Of a stretch of 64,000 nucleotides of DNA, positions 35,670 to 47,700 are shown piece after piece. A program made the translations under genes and the position numbers. How positions within the stretch are numbered: the first letter of the stretch is position 1; each line of letters begins with the position of its first letter. The stretch is taken from assembly GCF_009664855.1 (NCBI RefSeq), contig NZ_CP045928.1:3941206-4005205 (forward strand), read 5' to 3'. The notes below the pieces were generated by a model that saw only the letters and a list, made by a program, of their open reading frames with translations, was not told the DNA's origin and searched no databases. The DNA is from Flavobacterium sp. SLB02 (GTDB lineage: Bacteria; Bacteroidota; Bacteroidia; Flavobacteriales; Flavobacteriaceae).

Positions 35670-38600
35670 ATGACAAATTGTTTTAAAAAGCATTGGTTTC
35701 TTATTATCGGGATATTATTGTTATCTAATTATTCTATTGGGCAGACTTTTATTAGTTTTTCTCCTTTGGAGCCATCGCCAATTAAGGAAAATGGAAGACC
35801 TTTTAGAGTTCGAATAAACTCCACTAGTGAAGTAGCAGCCGCATGTACAGCTAAAATTATAACATTAGAAATAGGAGATTTAACCTATACTCCAGGTTCC
35901 AATTTTAATCTTCCACCTGGAATTGTTATAACTGAAGCAGTAAATAATGGTAAAACTGTTTTAACAATTTCTGGATTTGTAAATGATGGTAAACAAGGAG
36001 AAAGTTTAACAATGGATATTGCTATGCAATTTAAGCCGGGTATTTGTGATGATGTTACGCAGGAAATTGTAGCAACTACTACTAATATTGGATGTACTGT
36101 TGTTTCAGAGCAAAAAGGCAGTATTGAAGTTACTGCACGCACTGCAAATCCAGTTAGAGTAAGTCTTAGTCTATTAACAAGCGTAAGCCAGCCAGTATGT
36201 CCTAGACAAGTACTTCGTTATCAAGTTCAAGTTTATAATGATGGAAATAAAGGGTTTAATATTAATAATGCAAAAGTAAATATAGAATTAGATAAATGTG
36301 CAACTGTCTTAGGAGTGTACAAAAATAATACTTATATACCAGTAGATAATGTAAGTATATCAACAGCGGGGAATATACAAAAAATACTTTTTGATACTCC
36401 TGATATTGTATTGTCTCCTGCAACATCTAATGTTGTTTATGATTTTTTTATAACTTATCCTTGTCTTGATGGAGAAAATGATTGTGTCAGTGGACAAAAA
36501 GTGATTACGGCTTATGTGACAGGAAAGAAGAAAGATTGTCAATTACAATATACAGAAACAGCAAAAAGCAGTTCATATTTACAAACTTCAGTAAATCCGG
36601 CAACTTGTTCAAATGTAAATTGTGCTACTGGTGAAACAGGGGGAGAAGGTCAATTAGAAGCTATTACTATCTCAAGTACTGGTAATCTTCCTTGCCCATC
36701 TTGTCCGCAAAATGATCCAATATTTCTGATCTATTTCAATATGCCTCCTTTTCATCCGGCTTATGATAATAGAGTATTTGTTATTGATATTCCAATTGGA
36801 GTAAAAGTTTCAAGTGCTAGTCGATATCAAACAGCTTGTGGAACTCTATATGAAGTTAATTATATTGATGCAGCAGGTAATAAACAGTCGACACCTTTTC
36901 CTGGTTCTCTAACACGAAAAGTAGAGTTTAAAACTTCATGTACGATTTCTGCACCACAGACATCATTTTGGTTAAATTTAAAATATGATGAATTAGCTAT
37001 TCAGCCAGCACCATGGAACTTAACATTTAAGTTAAATTTCAGTTCATCTGGAAAGACAATTTTCGAAGGTAATACTAGTAGGACAGTCGATTCTTGTAAT
37101 CCAAACCTATCAATTTATAACCAGGTTAGAAAAGCAACTCAAAATTATGAAAACAATTTCAATGCATCAGCTGTTCCGGGCGAGTTAATGATATATAGAC
37201 AAAGAATCAATAATAATGGAACAGGAGATACTAATAACTCAGTTACTATAAAGTTAGATAATAGATTAGTCTACGAAGGAGGATTTAGATACATTTACGA
37301 TAATTATAATAATTATGAATCTGATCAATTTAAACGATTAGAAGGAAATCCTAGTTTTTACATACCAGAATTAGGAACGGTTAATGTATCAACTCCTGTA
37401 TATGGAGAACCTGGAACAGTTACAATGTCAGGATTTAACTTTCCTTGTTCAAAAAAATATTTATTTATTGAATTTAATGTTAGAGTTAAAAATAATGTAA
37501 TTGCAGATGCTCAAATACCAATTGTCACAAGGGTTTATGGATCAAGAACTTACGGCCAGCCTCAGGATAATATTATCACAATATCTTCATTCACTTATGT
37601 GAAGAGTAAAATGTTTGTAAAGTGTGGATTAGCAAATGAATGGAATGATACTGGCATTAATGTAAAAAATGGAGAGGTCGTGGATTTTAAAATGCAGTTT
37701 TCTAATGCTGGTTCCACACCTGTAGTTCTTTCTGAATTAATTAACTTAAGACCACAGATTGGCGATTTTTTTGAGTTTGGGTCTAATCCAAGAAATAGTA
37801 CTCTTAATATAAATTATAATTGTGATCTTCCTAAAGCTTTTTTAAATTCAGCTACAGCACTTTCTGCAAATTTTACATATGCTAATAATGATGTGAGTAT
37901 GGATAGGGATATGTTTTGTCCTCCTAAATCATCAGGTAATTTACCAAATTGGACTTCTTCTTGTGACAATTCTAATTGGTTTAGAGCCACATTTTTAAAT
38001 AATCTAACCTTACTTCCAGGAGACTATGTAGATGTAATTTTTAAGGGAAGAGTTACCGGCACAGAAGGAAAAGCATTTAATAGTTTCTCTTTTAGAGTAG
38101 GTGGCTGTAATATACTTTCGGCAAATTCTAATAAGTTAACATTGGAAAATAACAATACAGGTGTGGGTTGTAATTCATGTACTTTGACGAATCCACACGC
38201 AGCAGAAATGAAAACGCTTTTTGAGAATCTAATGAAAAATATACTTACCAGAAAAATAAATGGTGAAAGTGATGCTCAAATTAATGGAAGCGCTCCAGCA
38301 GAATTGCTTGTTCTAAGACCATATATAAGTAGCGGAGGGGGTAATAAGATCTATAATTTTGTTTCAACCAAAAATGCTCAAAACAAGATAACTAGTGTGA
38401 AATTCTCTTTTACAGCTGATAGTCAAAATGATGTTTCGTTTGTTGAAGAAAATGGACTGATTTATAATCCAGAAGTAGGATTTATTGATCCTTCTTACCT
38501 GAAAATTGATACTACTTTATATATTTCTTCAGAACAATATTTGACAACTTGTAGAAAAACACTTGACAACAACGGGGGTATAACAGCAGATTGTAATAGT

Positions 38601-38681
38601 AAGACACAAGTTAGACATATAGATTTTTGTCCTTCAAGATTTTGTTCTCCAATTAATAGTGAAATTAAAATAGGAGATTGA
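35670..38681 (+). CDS. Large exported protein of unknown function (1003 aa)
   Basis: A signal peptide ends near SIGQ (residue 25). The mature protein is beta-rich with many Cys residues (for example CPSCPQNDP and NVNCATGE) and stretches like AVNNGKTVLTISGFVND and VYNDGNKGFNINNAKVNIELD that recall DUF11-type beta-sandwich domains of surface proteins. I do not recognise a catalytic domain, and no T9SS C-terminal signal is seen. A 118-base gap from the Ig-repeat gene and a 100-base gap to the vWA gene are the largest in this operon, so internal promoters are possible. Likely a structural component of the RHS-associated surface assembly. Confidence 0.6.
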   Translation: MTNCFKKHWFLIIGILLLSNYSIGQTFISFSPLEPSPIKENGRPFRVRINSTSEVAAACTAKIITLEIGDLTYTPGSNFNLPPGIVITEAVNNGKTVLTISGFVNDGKQGESLTMDIAMQFKPGICDDVTQEIVATTTNIGCTVVSEQKGSIEVTARTANPVRVSLSLLTSVSQPVCPRQVLRYQVQVYNDGNKGFNINNAKVNIELDKCATVLGVYKNNTYIPVDNVSISTAGNIQKILFDTPDIVLSPATSNVVYDFFITYPCLDGENDCVSGQKVITAYVTGKKKDCQLQYTETAKSSSYLQTSVNPATCSNVNCATGETGGEGQLEAITISSTGNLPCPSCPQNDPIFLIYFNMPPFHPAYDNRVFVIDIPIGVKVSSASRYQTACGTLYEVNYIDAAGNKQSTPFPGSLTRKVEFKTSCTISAPQTSFWLNLKYDELAIQPAPWNLTFKLNFSSSGKTIFEGNTSRTVDSCNPNLSIYNQVRKATQNYENNFNASAVPGELMIYRQRINNNGTGDTNNSVTIKLDNRLVYEGGFRYIYDNYNNYESDQFKRLEGNPSFYIPELGTVNVSTPVYGEPGTVTMSGFNFPCSKKYLFIEFNVRVKNNVIADAQIPIVTRVYGSRTYGQPQDNIITISSFTYVKSKMFVKCGLANEWNDTGINVKNGEVVDFKMQFSNAGSTPVVLSELINLRPQIGDFFEFGSNPRNSTLNINYNCDLPKAFLNSATALSANFTYANNDVSMDRDMFCPPKSSGNLPNWTSSCDNSNWFRATFLNNLTLLPGDYVDVIFKGRVTGTEGKAFNSFSFRVGGCNILSANSNKLTLENNNTGVGCNSCTLTNPHAAEMKTLFENLMKNILTRKINGESDAQINGSAPAELLVLRPYISSGGGNKIYNFVSTKNAQNKITSVKFSFTADSQNDVSFVEENGLIYNPEVGFIDPSYLKIDTTLYISSEQYLTTCRKTLDNNGGITADCNSKTQVRHIDFCPSRFCSPINSEIKIGD

Positions 38682-38781
38682 TCTAGGGACTACCATAATA
38701 TTATTTTGGTTGCGATATAAAAAAGAACAGGACAAACCTGTGAATGTAAAAAAAAATAACTACTCATAAAGAGAATTAATT

Positions 38782-40995
38782 ATGCTACAAGCTTTTACAA
38801 TAAGAAAATACTGGCTCCTTACTTTATGTCTGGTAGTATGTTCCATTACTTCAATGTATTCGCAAGATATTCCAGATAACTATCTAGGTATAGACGTTCC
38901 GACACTAACAGCGCAGTACAGAGCTAACGGAGTTGGTGATGATATTATTGAATTTTATATTAATCAATTAAGAGAAAAAGAAACTAAAAGATTTTTAGAA
39001 GTTCTTGAAAAAGAGAAAGCTTTACAAGAGCAGTTAAAGTTGAAAAATAGTGAAACATCAAAAAGCAGCTTAATCTCGGCAAATAATGGTTCGAATATAT
39101 TAATTAATGCTAAAGTTTCTGCTAAAGCATTAAGTGCCGTTATGGAAGAAAATCAGATAGTTAATAGTGGTGTTAATACTAAATTTTCTATTGAGCCTGC
39201 TTCTCCTGGTGCAACCTATGAATGGGTTTTTTATGATCTGGACAATGTAACGGTAAAAGATTCTGCGACTACGGCAATTGCTTATCAAAAATACACCCTT
39301 CCAGGTATTTATAGAATTACTCTTGAAGTTAAAGATGCAAGTGGCTGTATATCATATTCTACAAAGAATATTGAAGTTAAAGATTCTGGACTTTGTGTTA
39401 GAAAACCAATAAATTTTGCTTTCGAAACCACATCAACTAATTTAAAATATACCTGGACAGCCACAAATACTGCAGGAGTTTTGGTCAATGAGGTAATAAA
39501 TAAAACAGGCTTGTATACTTATACACCAACTCTTCCCGGAGATTTTGTTATAAAATTAGTGGCAACCGGAGAAGGCAAATGTGAGACCGTATTTCAGGAA
39601 AAGATAACTGTTGGTTTGTGTGAAGAAGATGATGGTGGAGGAGAAAATTGTAAAAACCATATTGCGATTGTGGTTGATGAATCTGGATCTATAGATGAAA
39701 CGGAGGCAAAGAGAATTAGAGCACAATTAAAATCTTTTATATATGAGCAGGCAGTAGTTAATGAAACTGGTAATAAAATGTGGATCTCTTTAATTGGTCT
39801 TTCTGATACTGACGGCAATTTACGTAATGATCATATTCTTGAACGTGCTGTTTCTAAGGGAGATCTTTTAAAGGATGGAGTTGTTTACAATTGGATTGAA
39901 AATTATGGCAGAAGATATGGAACACCTGGTAATGGGATAAGCGAAGGATCTGATTACTGGAAAAGTGGTCTTGACTTAGTAACTACATCAAATTTTAATC
40001 TAAAACCAAAATTAGTGTTTTTAATTACAGACGGATGTCAGACAACAAATCCGGAGGCATTAAAAACAACTATGCAAAAATTTGATAATTATCAAAATTC
40101 GCCTGATAAAAGTGAAGATAAGCCTCACTTATATGTTGTAGGTATCAATAATGGTTTTTATGTAGATAATGTTCTTGCAGATCCAGGTACGCCACGCAAC
40201 CAAGATCCTAATTTTGTGCCATCACTTCGAAAAGGGAGTTACGATTCAACCAGCTCATTGTATTTAGGTAAGTCATTGCAGTATTTGTTTGATTATCAAG
40301 ACAATGCTTTTCCATTAGAGAGAATTAATGGTTTTGATAGTGCCTCTTATTTTGCACACAATGACTTTACAATGCTAAACGATGAACCGTATTATTTTTC
40401 AGATAATATTATAAAAGCTGGAGTTGGCTGTGGAAAATTATCTGTAAAAGATTATTGTAGCAATTGTTTCTCATTTCAGCCAAAAGCTAATGGAGAATAT
40501 TTATTAAGTGCATGGGTAAAGGAAGAAACAAATATTCAGGTTAAAAATTATGAAAATACCGAAATAAATATTGTGTTTTATGATGATGCAGAGGCAGTCG
40601 ATCCCGATCCAAGCGATCCTGCAGCACCATCTCAAGTGATTAATACCGTTACCCTAAAGCCATCAGGGGCTATTATTGATGGCTGGCAGAGGATTTCAGG
40701 AAAGTTTACTGTACCTGAAAATACGATTACTGCGGGAGTAGTCTTAATTAATAATAACACAGGTATACCGGTTTATTTTGATGATTTAAGAATTCATCCC
40801 ATGGAAGGAAGTCTTAAGACATTTGTCTATGATTCAGAAACTTTCAAATTAATGTCTGAGTTAGATGAGAATAACTACAGTACTTTCTATGAGTATGACA
40901 ATGAAGGAGGATTGGTTCGTGTCAAAAAAGAAACAAGTCAAGGAATCAAAACTATTCAGGAAACGCGTTCTGGAAATTTTATCAACCCACAATAA
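38782..40995 (+). CDS. Exported von Willebrand A domain protein with PKD-like domains and a YD-type tail
   Basis: A 737-residue protein with a signal peptide ending SMYSQ. Two PKD-like domains lie in residues 135-275 (TYEWVFYDLDNVTVKD and GIYRITLEVKDASG). A von Willebrand A domain starts near 292 with an intact MIDAS motif DESGS (Asp299, Ser301, Ser303), continuing to LVFLITDGCQTT. A carbohydrate-binding-like beta domain follows (about 560-680). The last 55 residues, FKLMSELDENNYSTFYEYDN followed by EGGLVRVKKE, look like a single YD repeat, matching the RHS protein downstream. Metal-dependent adhesion or docking to the RHS shell is plausible. Confidence 0.78.
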   Translation: MLQAFTIRKYWLLTLCLVVCSITSMYSQDIPDNYLGIDVPTLTAQYRANGVGDDIIEFYINQLREKETKRFLEVLEKEKALQEQLKLKNSETSKSSLISANNGSNILINAKVSAKALSAVMEENQIVNSGVNTKFSIEPASPGATYEWVFYDLDNVTVKDSATTAIAYQKYTLPGIYRITLEVKDASGCISYSTKNIEVKDSGLCVRKPINFAFETTSTNLKYTWTATNTAGVLVNEVINKTGLYTYTPTLPGDFVIKLVATGEGKCETVFQEKITVGLCEEDDGGGENCKNHIAIVVDESGSIDETEAKRIRAQLKSFIYEQAVVNETGNKMWISLIGLSDTDGNLRNDHILERAVSKGDLLKDGVVYNWIENYGRRYGTPGNGISEGSDYWKSGLDLVTTSNFNLKPKLVFLITDGCQTTNPEALKTTMQKFDNYQNSPDKSEDKPHLYVVGINNGFYVDNVLADPGTPRNQDPNFVPSLRKGSYDSTSSLYLGKSLQYLFDYQDNAFPLERINGFDSASYFAHNDFTMLNDEPYYFSDNIIKAGVGCGKLSVKDYCSNCFSFQPKANGEYLLSAWVKEETNIQVKNYENTEINIVFYDDAEAVDPDPSDPAAPSQVINTVTLKPSGAIIDGWQRISGKFTVPENTITAGVVLINNNTGIPVYFDDLRIHPMEGSLKTFVYDSETFKLMSELDENNYSTFYEYDNEGGLVRVKKETSQGIKTIQETRSGNFINPQ

Positions 40996-41002
40996 TTAAA
41001 AA

Positions 41003-41719
41003 ATGTTCTTAAAAAAAATAATAAGTGTTTTGGGTCTGCTTTATTGCACTTTGGGATATTCACAAGATGCTAAAGAAATATTCAAAAAAGTAGGAGAACA
41101 TTATGCAGCAGCAAAACCTCTTCAATATAAAATGAATTACGTTCTCTTTAAGGATTTTGATTCAAAAAAAGTAGAGGAAAGCTATAGTGGCGTGTTTTAT
41201 AAAAACGCACAAAATGAAATGTACACCAAAATTGGTAACACCGAGATTTTGAATACTAAAAAAGTCAATTTAAAAATCAGTCATCCTGAAAAAATGATTG
41301 AAATCAATAAACCGATTCCCGATTATAAGGGAGGTTTTGACATAAAGCCATTGCTTGAGATATGCAAAATTGAAAAATGTATTGATCTTAAAACACATTG
41401 GGAAATTACATTAACTACAAAATCATTTACAGGTATACCGTATTCAAAGATTGTTGTTAGTGTATCCAAAACTTATTTTATACAAAAACAGGTTTTTTAT
41501 TATAATACGCCATCTGATTTTTCTAAGGATTATCGCAAAGCAGATGTGCATTATCCCAGGCTGGAAATAACTAATAGCAGTTTTAACAGGAATCCGGTAA
41601 ATGTTTCATTATTTAAAAGTGAAACCTATTTTAATTCCTCTGGAGGAAAAATTGTTTTATCTCAACAATTAAAAAAGTATGAGATAATAGACCAAAGAAA
41701 TGTTGCCAATAATAATTAA
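41003..41719 (+). CDS. Small exported protein, possible LolA-like fold
   Basis: A 238-residue protein with a signal peptide ending LGYSQ. The start of the mature chain, AKEIFKKVGEHYAAAKPLQ, then alternating beta strands (MNYVLFKDF, YSGVFYKNAQ, MYTKIGNTEILNT) resembles LolA/LolB-type or DUF-type half-barrel proteins that bind lipid tails. This is fold-level impression only. It sits 7 bases after the vWA gene and just before the giant RHS gene, so a chaperone or anchor role for the RHS protein is possible. Confidence 0.5.
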   Translation: MFLKKIISVLGLLYCTLGYSQDAKEIFKKVGEHYAAAKPLQYKMNYVLFKDFDSKKVEESYSGVFYKNAQNEMYTKIGNTEILNTKKVNLKISHPEKMIEINKPIPDYKGGFDIKPLLEICKIEKCIDLKTHWEITLTTKSFTGIPYSKIVVSVSKTYFIQKQVFYYNTPSDFSKDYRKADVHYPRLEITNSSFNRNPVNVSLFKSETYFNSSGGKIVLSQQLKKYEIIDQRNVANNN

Positions 41720-41735
41720 GATAAATTATAGATAT

Positions 41736-44700
41736 ATGTATATCAACAAAAATTTTATAGTAGTAATATTTTTATTTTTTAGTTTGTTTTCTTTTGGACA
41801 GCAAGAGGAGGGAAAAACAGATTATAAGCAGGGCGATGAATTACTAAAAAATCCATTATTAAGTGTAGAAGATCCTAGATTTTCAGATTTAAATGACAAG
41901 AAATTATTTGTTTCGGTAAATGATGCCGTATCAATTCATTTTGGATTCAATGATGATATTTCCAATGCTAATGCTTATAAAGAAATATACGATTGTACTA
42001 TTAAGCTTTCGATAATTCCTTATAATAATTTGGGACTAAAAGATTTAAGTTATATAGAGAATGGAAAATTAAAACAACATGATGATCCCTTTATAATTAC
42101 ATTAAAAATAACTCATGATAATGTAACCAAAGGAGCTAAACTAAATGACTATTTGGTCTATAAACTTCCAGGTATTCATAAAGCAACAGTACAAGTTACT
42201 TCAATAACATATTCGTCTCCTGGAATTCACAACGCTCCATATCTGGCATTAAAGTTTAATACAGACCGATATTATAATTTACAAAATACTACCGCTTTAC
42301 CTAGCGCAGAATTTATTAAGTATACAGGGACGACTGCTTCAAAAGCATCGGCTGCCAGCAATGCAGATGAACTAATAATTAAGTGGGAGAAAAATCTAAA
42401 CGCACCGGCTCTGGAATATGAATTAGAGTGGACCTGGATTGATAATTTTGGAGCTAACGGCATTGCCAAGAAGGATAGTAAAGACATTGCTTTGACCGAG
42501 AAAGATTTTATGCTAAATAGCACAAGAATCCAGACAAAAGAAACTTCTTACAGAATTCCTATTGTCTACTCTAGTGGTTATGTAATTTACAGGGTTAGGG
42601 CTGTTGGAAGATTTTTGGATGATCTAACAAAAGTATATAATGGAAGATGGTCTGTTTCTGAAATTAATAAAAGATTAAATTTTGTTAGTGATTGGACGTA
42701 TGTTGAAATAGACCAATCTCATGAATTAGGGGCAAAAAACTGGCAATATCAAGCTTCATTTGCTGAAGATGGAAAGAAAAAAGAAGTTGTCAGTTATTTT
42801 GACGGATCATTACGTAATCGTCAAACTGTAACTAAAATAAATTCAAATAATAAAGCAATAGTTGGTGAGGTAATTTATGATAATCAAGGTCGAGCAGCTA
42901 TCGAAGTACTGCCAAGTCCTTTAGAATCTTCAGCAATTCATTTTTACAATGATCTAAATAAAAACACAAAAGGATCAATATTTTCTCATAAAGATTTTGA
43001 TTGGGATTTAAAAGATAGTATTAAAAATTGCCAACCGATTCTAGTTCCTACAATTGCAAATGGAGATGGATCTGGTAAATATTATTCGACAAATAATACA
43101 ATCAGTAATACTTTTCAGGATTTAGTTCCCGATGCTCAGGGATATCCTTTTTCTCAAATAGAATATACTCCGGATAATACTGGCCGAATTAAAAGTAAAG
43201 GAGGCGTAGGTCCAGATCATCAAATAGGAAAAGGGCATGAAATGCGCTACTTTTATTCTCAACCTTCACAAGAGGAATTAAATAGGCTTTTTGGATATAA
43301 AGTTGGTGATTATTCCCATTATAAAAAAAATACAATAATTGATCCCAACGGCCAAATAAGCGTTAGCTATTTAGACCCTCAGGGAAGAACTGTAGCAACA
43401 GCTATGGCAGGAGATAGACAAGGAAGTTTAGAAGCATTAGATGATGAAAAAGATACAAGTTTGCATCTTACCACTACATCCAATCTCTTGTCAAACAATG
43501 ATCCTTATGCTTCTGGAGAAAATAGTGTATTAAAAGACGGAATAAAATTAAATTCTGTTATTTCAGTGATTAATAGTAAGGCCGTTACTTTTGAATATTC
43601 TTTTGATAAAACAAAAAATGCATTTACAGATGCTTGTCTAAACGGTAAATTTTATCCATTTGTTTATGATTGGTCTATTAGTCTTAAAAATGATTGTGCA
43701 GATGAATTATTGACAGGTGCAGATGCTTTATCAGCAAAAATTGGATTATATAGTTTAAGTGCAAATAGTTCATCTGCGTTGAGTTTTCCTGCAAGAACAT
43801 TTAATGCATTAGATCAGGGTAAGTTTTTAAGTGTAGGAGCTTATTCTTTAAGTAAAGATCTTAGTATTGATAATACTATCTTAAATCTTTACGCAGATGA
43901 TTATATAAAACAACTAAAAGATAATAAAATTTGTCTTCCGGATCTAACAGCTTTAGAAGCTGATGTTACAGCAGCAGATTGTACTATAACTTGTAGAAGT
44001 TGTGAAGAAGGTTTAGTACGCAGTCATCTTACAGATGCAGAGTATACATCATTTCAGGCAACACTTTCTAATGATAATAAGTTAGGAGACGTTTCTCGTA
44101 GAGAATCTTACATAGTTATTGCAGAAAATAACTATGTAAAAAAGAATATGTTGACCGTTCTGGAACTTAATGAGAACGATCGTGACAATTATGAAAAAAG
44201 CTTCAAGTTTGAATTTAGAGGTTTGCTAAAAGGTTGTAGAGAATTGTGTGAGCAGCCGGTAAATGTATGTGATCTTAATCTTGATATGCTGCTAAGAGAT
44301 GTTAGCCCTCACGGACAATACGGTTCTGTCCAAGGACTTGAAGCAGAGTCTGATGTTAGTGATGAAGATGTTAAAAATAATCCATCCATTGATGCCCCTC
44401 TTGATCCGGTAAGTGTATTTAATATAAACAATGATTTATCATATGGTGGGTTTTCTACAGAAACGTATAAAGATGAAGATACAGGTCTTGATGTTACTGT
44501 AAAGATCAGTAATAATTCATGGAAAAATCCTGAGGGAGGATTTTATAAAGAAGAAGATGGATCTATTTCATATGTTAAAGTAAAATTAATAAGTAAAGTA
44601 GCGGGACATCCGGAAGCAGCCGTTTTTGAACCAGCTTTAGAAGGAGTTAGTCTGACTGCATTAAAGCACGATCCTCAAAGTGAAGATCCAAATGACTATT

Positions 44701-47700
44701 TAGCAGAACCAAAGTACCTAAAAGAGGTTGCTTATTTTGTAAGTAACTGGAGAAACAGTTGGGCAAATGCTCTTGTAAAGTTTCATCCCGAATACCAATA
44801 TTATGCATATAATTTAGGAATTTGTGATAAACTAAATAGTGCGGGATTAAATTCAAATTCATTTGATGCAGAGCTTTTCCAGAAAGAATCTTATAATGCC
44901 CAAACAAAAAAGATAGACGAATCTGTTTATGCATCAAACGGAATTTTAGAAAAATTATTAAATATTGATACTACAGAGGATCCTTTTTACAATTCCCCTA
45001 ACTCATACAATGGTGAGAATGGTGAGAATGGTGAAGATTTTGCAGTGCGTAAAGATATAATGCGTGAGGCCCTTACATCAAATTTTGATGGAATGAAAAC
45101 TGGTACAAAAAAAATGAATATGCTTCAAACAGCGTATTACTTTGCTGTTTTTTCAAATGGTATTGCGCCTGAATCTGCCTACAATTCTTTTATGAATCTT
45201 TCACAAGCTGATTTATTAAATAAAATCAGGGCTCTTGGAATTAATAATAATATTGCAGAATTGACTACAAAAGAAAGAATTTGGGCCAATTTTAAAGCTA
45301 ACTATGTTGGACTAAAAGACAAAACACGAACTGTTTTAGCACACATTAGTGCCATAAAAAACAATAATTATAACGAGTGTATCGGGAATCCTGAAAGTTC
45401 TGATAATTTTGTGACCTTATTAAAGAAATATACTGGAGTTGCATCTGGTAAAACAAAAACAAATTATCAAAGAATTCTGGATTTAATTGCCCGTACACCA
45501 AATCCAGACGCTGTTCCGGTACCTATAACTAATCCATCAAGTACAAAAGTTGAATTAGCTTGTTCTGATGCCCTTTCTGCACTTTTTGCATTAAAAGAAA
45601 AACGTTTTATTGGTGCAGATTATGGTTATGATTCTAGTATGGACGACATGGATCTTCTAGCAGTTGCAACAGCAGAGGCAGATTCAAGAGTTTATTTAGA
45701 GACAGGAAAAAGCCCAAGTTATCTTGCTTTAGAGAATTTCTTAAAAGGGATGGTAGACAGAACAATTCAAAGTCAGGGATTAGTTGTGCCTCAGGGAATT
45801 CCAACAACTAGTATGCCTTATTTGACACGTAGTCTTTTTGATGCACAGGTAAATAGTGGTTTTAATTTAAGTACTTCTCTTGAAACACCAAAAATTGTCA
45901 GTACAAAAGATACGTCAAATAAGTTGACAATAGGTTTTACAAGTGGTGATTTACCAATTTCTACTCCTATTATTTTAGAATTTATAAATACAAGTAATCA
46001 TGTAAATCCATGTGGTGTAACAACTGCACTGGATTGGAAAGATATTGTAGATTTTAAAAATCTATATTATCTGCCAAATTCTTATGACAGGAATTTTGGA
46101 ACCTATAAATTTCAAATTATTGCTACAATAAAAAGAGAAGGAACTTCACCCGATTGTTATACGCCCGAAGAGGTTTTAGTAGAAGGAACAACAAAAATAA
46201 ATATAGCCGACTATTCCCCTGCAAATGCATTATCTGCCAGTTGTGGAAAACAAGAACGATTTAGCAATGCTTTTAATGAGTTAATACTTGATTTACAAAA
46301 TAGTAGAACTTTAGTGGGGAGTAATGTAAATCTTGTAAATAATTCAAACTTTACTAATGGATATTTATATGAGTATTTGGGAATTCAGCCTGGCGATATT
46401 GTTACATGGAATAATCCAGGATATAGTGCAGGGTACAATGCTGATATTACGGTAAACTATCAAAAACGTGTTACTTTACAATTGGGTAATACCCATTTGG
46501 GAACAAAAGCGATCTCAAGAGTATCAATTGGAAGTTTATTGGCAAGTAGTTCTTCTAATTTAGTAAAAATTAAACTCAAAGGACTTATAGGAATACGTCA
46601 AATTAATGCAAAAATTTCTACTGGTAATTTAAAAGCCCCATTATATTTTACCTGTTGCGCTCCTTGTGGAGAAGATGATCATGATGGAAATGGAATTGGA
46701 GATAATTGTGATAACGGTACATCTGTAAGCTATTGTACAAAACCAGAACCAGAACGTATTTTCGAGAACAATCTTCTTAATGTCTTGAATGATTGTATTG
46801 ATCAATATGGTTCTCAGTTTCCTGCAACAGGAAGTTACAGTACACCAAATACTTTATCAGTTAATAATGCAGCTATGTCTAAGTTTATTGAGGCATCTAG
46901 ATTAATTGAATTTTTTCAGTCTGGACGCAATGATCAAACAACAGACCCTACTTACAAATTACCTGTTACTCTTACAGATTATAATATATCTATTATGCCA
47001 TCTTTCAGTAACATGGTATCAATAGGATGGTCAGACCTTAATGTGGGAGCTGATGTAGGAAGAAATTTTATTGATATTAGAGACCTTCCTCTTTTTAATG
47101 TTGCAACTATTAATTCTCTTGACATAATTAATGAAAATAGACTTAAAATTGTTTATACAGATAAAATAGGTAACACTGTTACAGTATATCCACAATTTGC
47201 ATGTTTAACAAGTTTTACACCAAGATCGACTACATCAAAATCATTCGATTTTTGTAGATCCCTCCAAGATTATATACCTGTTGTAGTTCCATCAATGATT
47301 ACTACATGCGAAAATTCTAAATCTGAAGAGTCTAATTATGAAGAAAATTTAAGAGATGTTATAAGTGAAGCTATAGAAAAAAATACATTTGGGATTTCAC
47401 AAAATTCGGCTGCTAATTTAAAGATGAGTCATTTTATTGGTGAGTCAGGTTTGATTGAGAAATTTCAGGTAGCAAGAAATACTCGTTATGCGCAAAGACC
47501 AGTTGGATACAACACGCCCATTGAGCTTACATCATTTACGGTTTCTAAGAGCATTCCTGAGGGTGGTGATACACCTTTTTATCGAATAGTATTTAAGAAT
47601 TCAACCAATAAAACCGATGCCAGTATCAGCTTACAGATTGAAGATGCCAATGCAATTAAAAAAATTGGTTATTTGGATATTACTGATGAAGTATCTGCAA

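Noticed and set aside
41700..41735. Earlier TTG-type start for the giant RHS protein
   Set aside because: It overlaps the previous gene and puts charged residues ahead of the signal peptide; ATG 41736 is cleaner.
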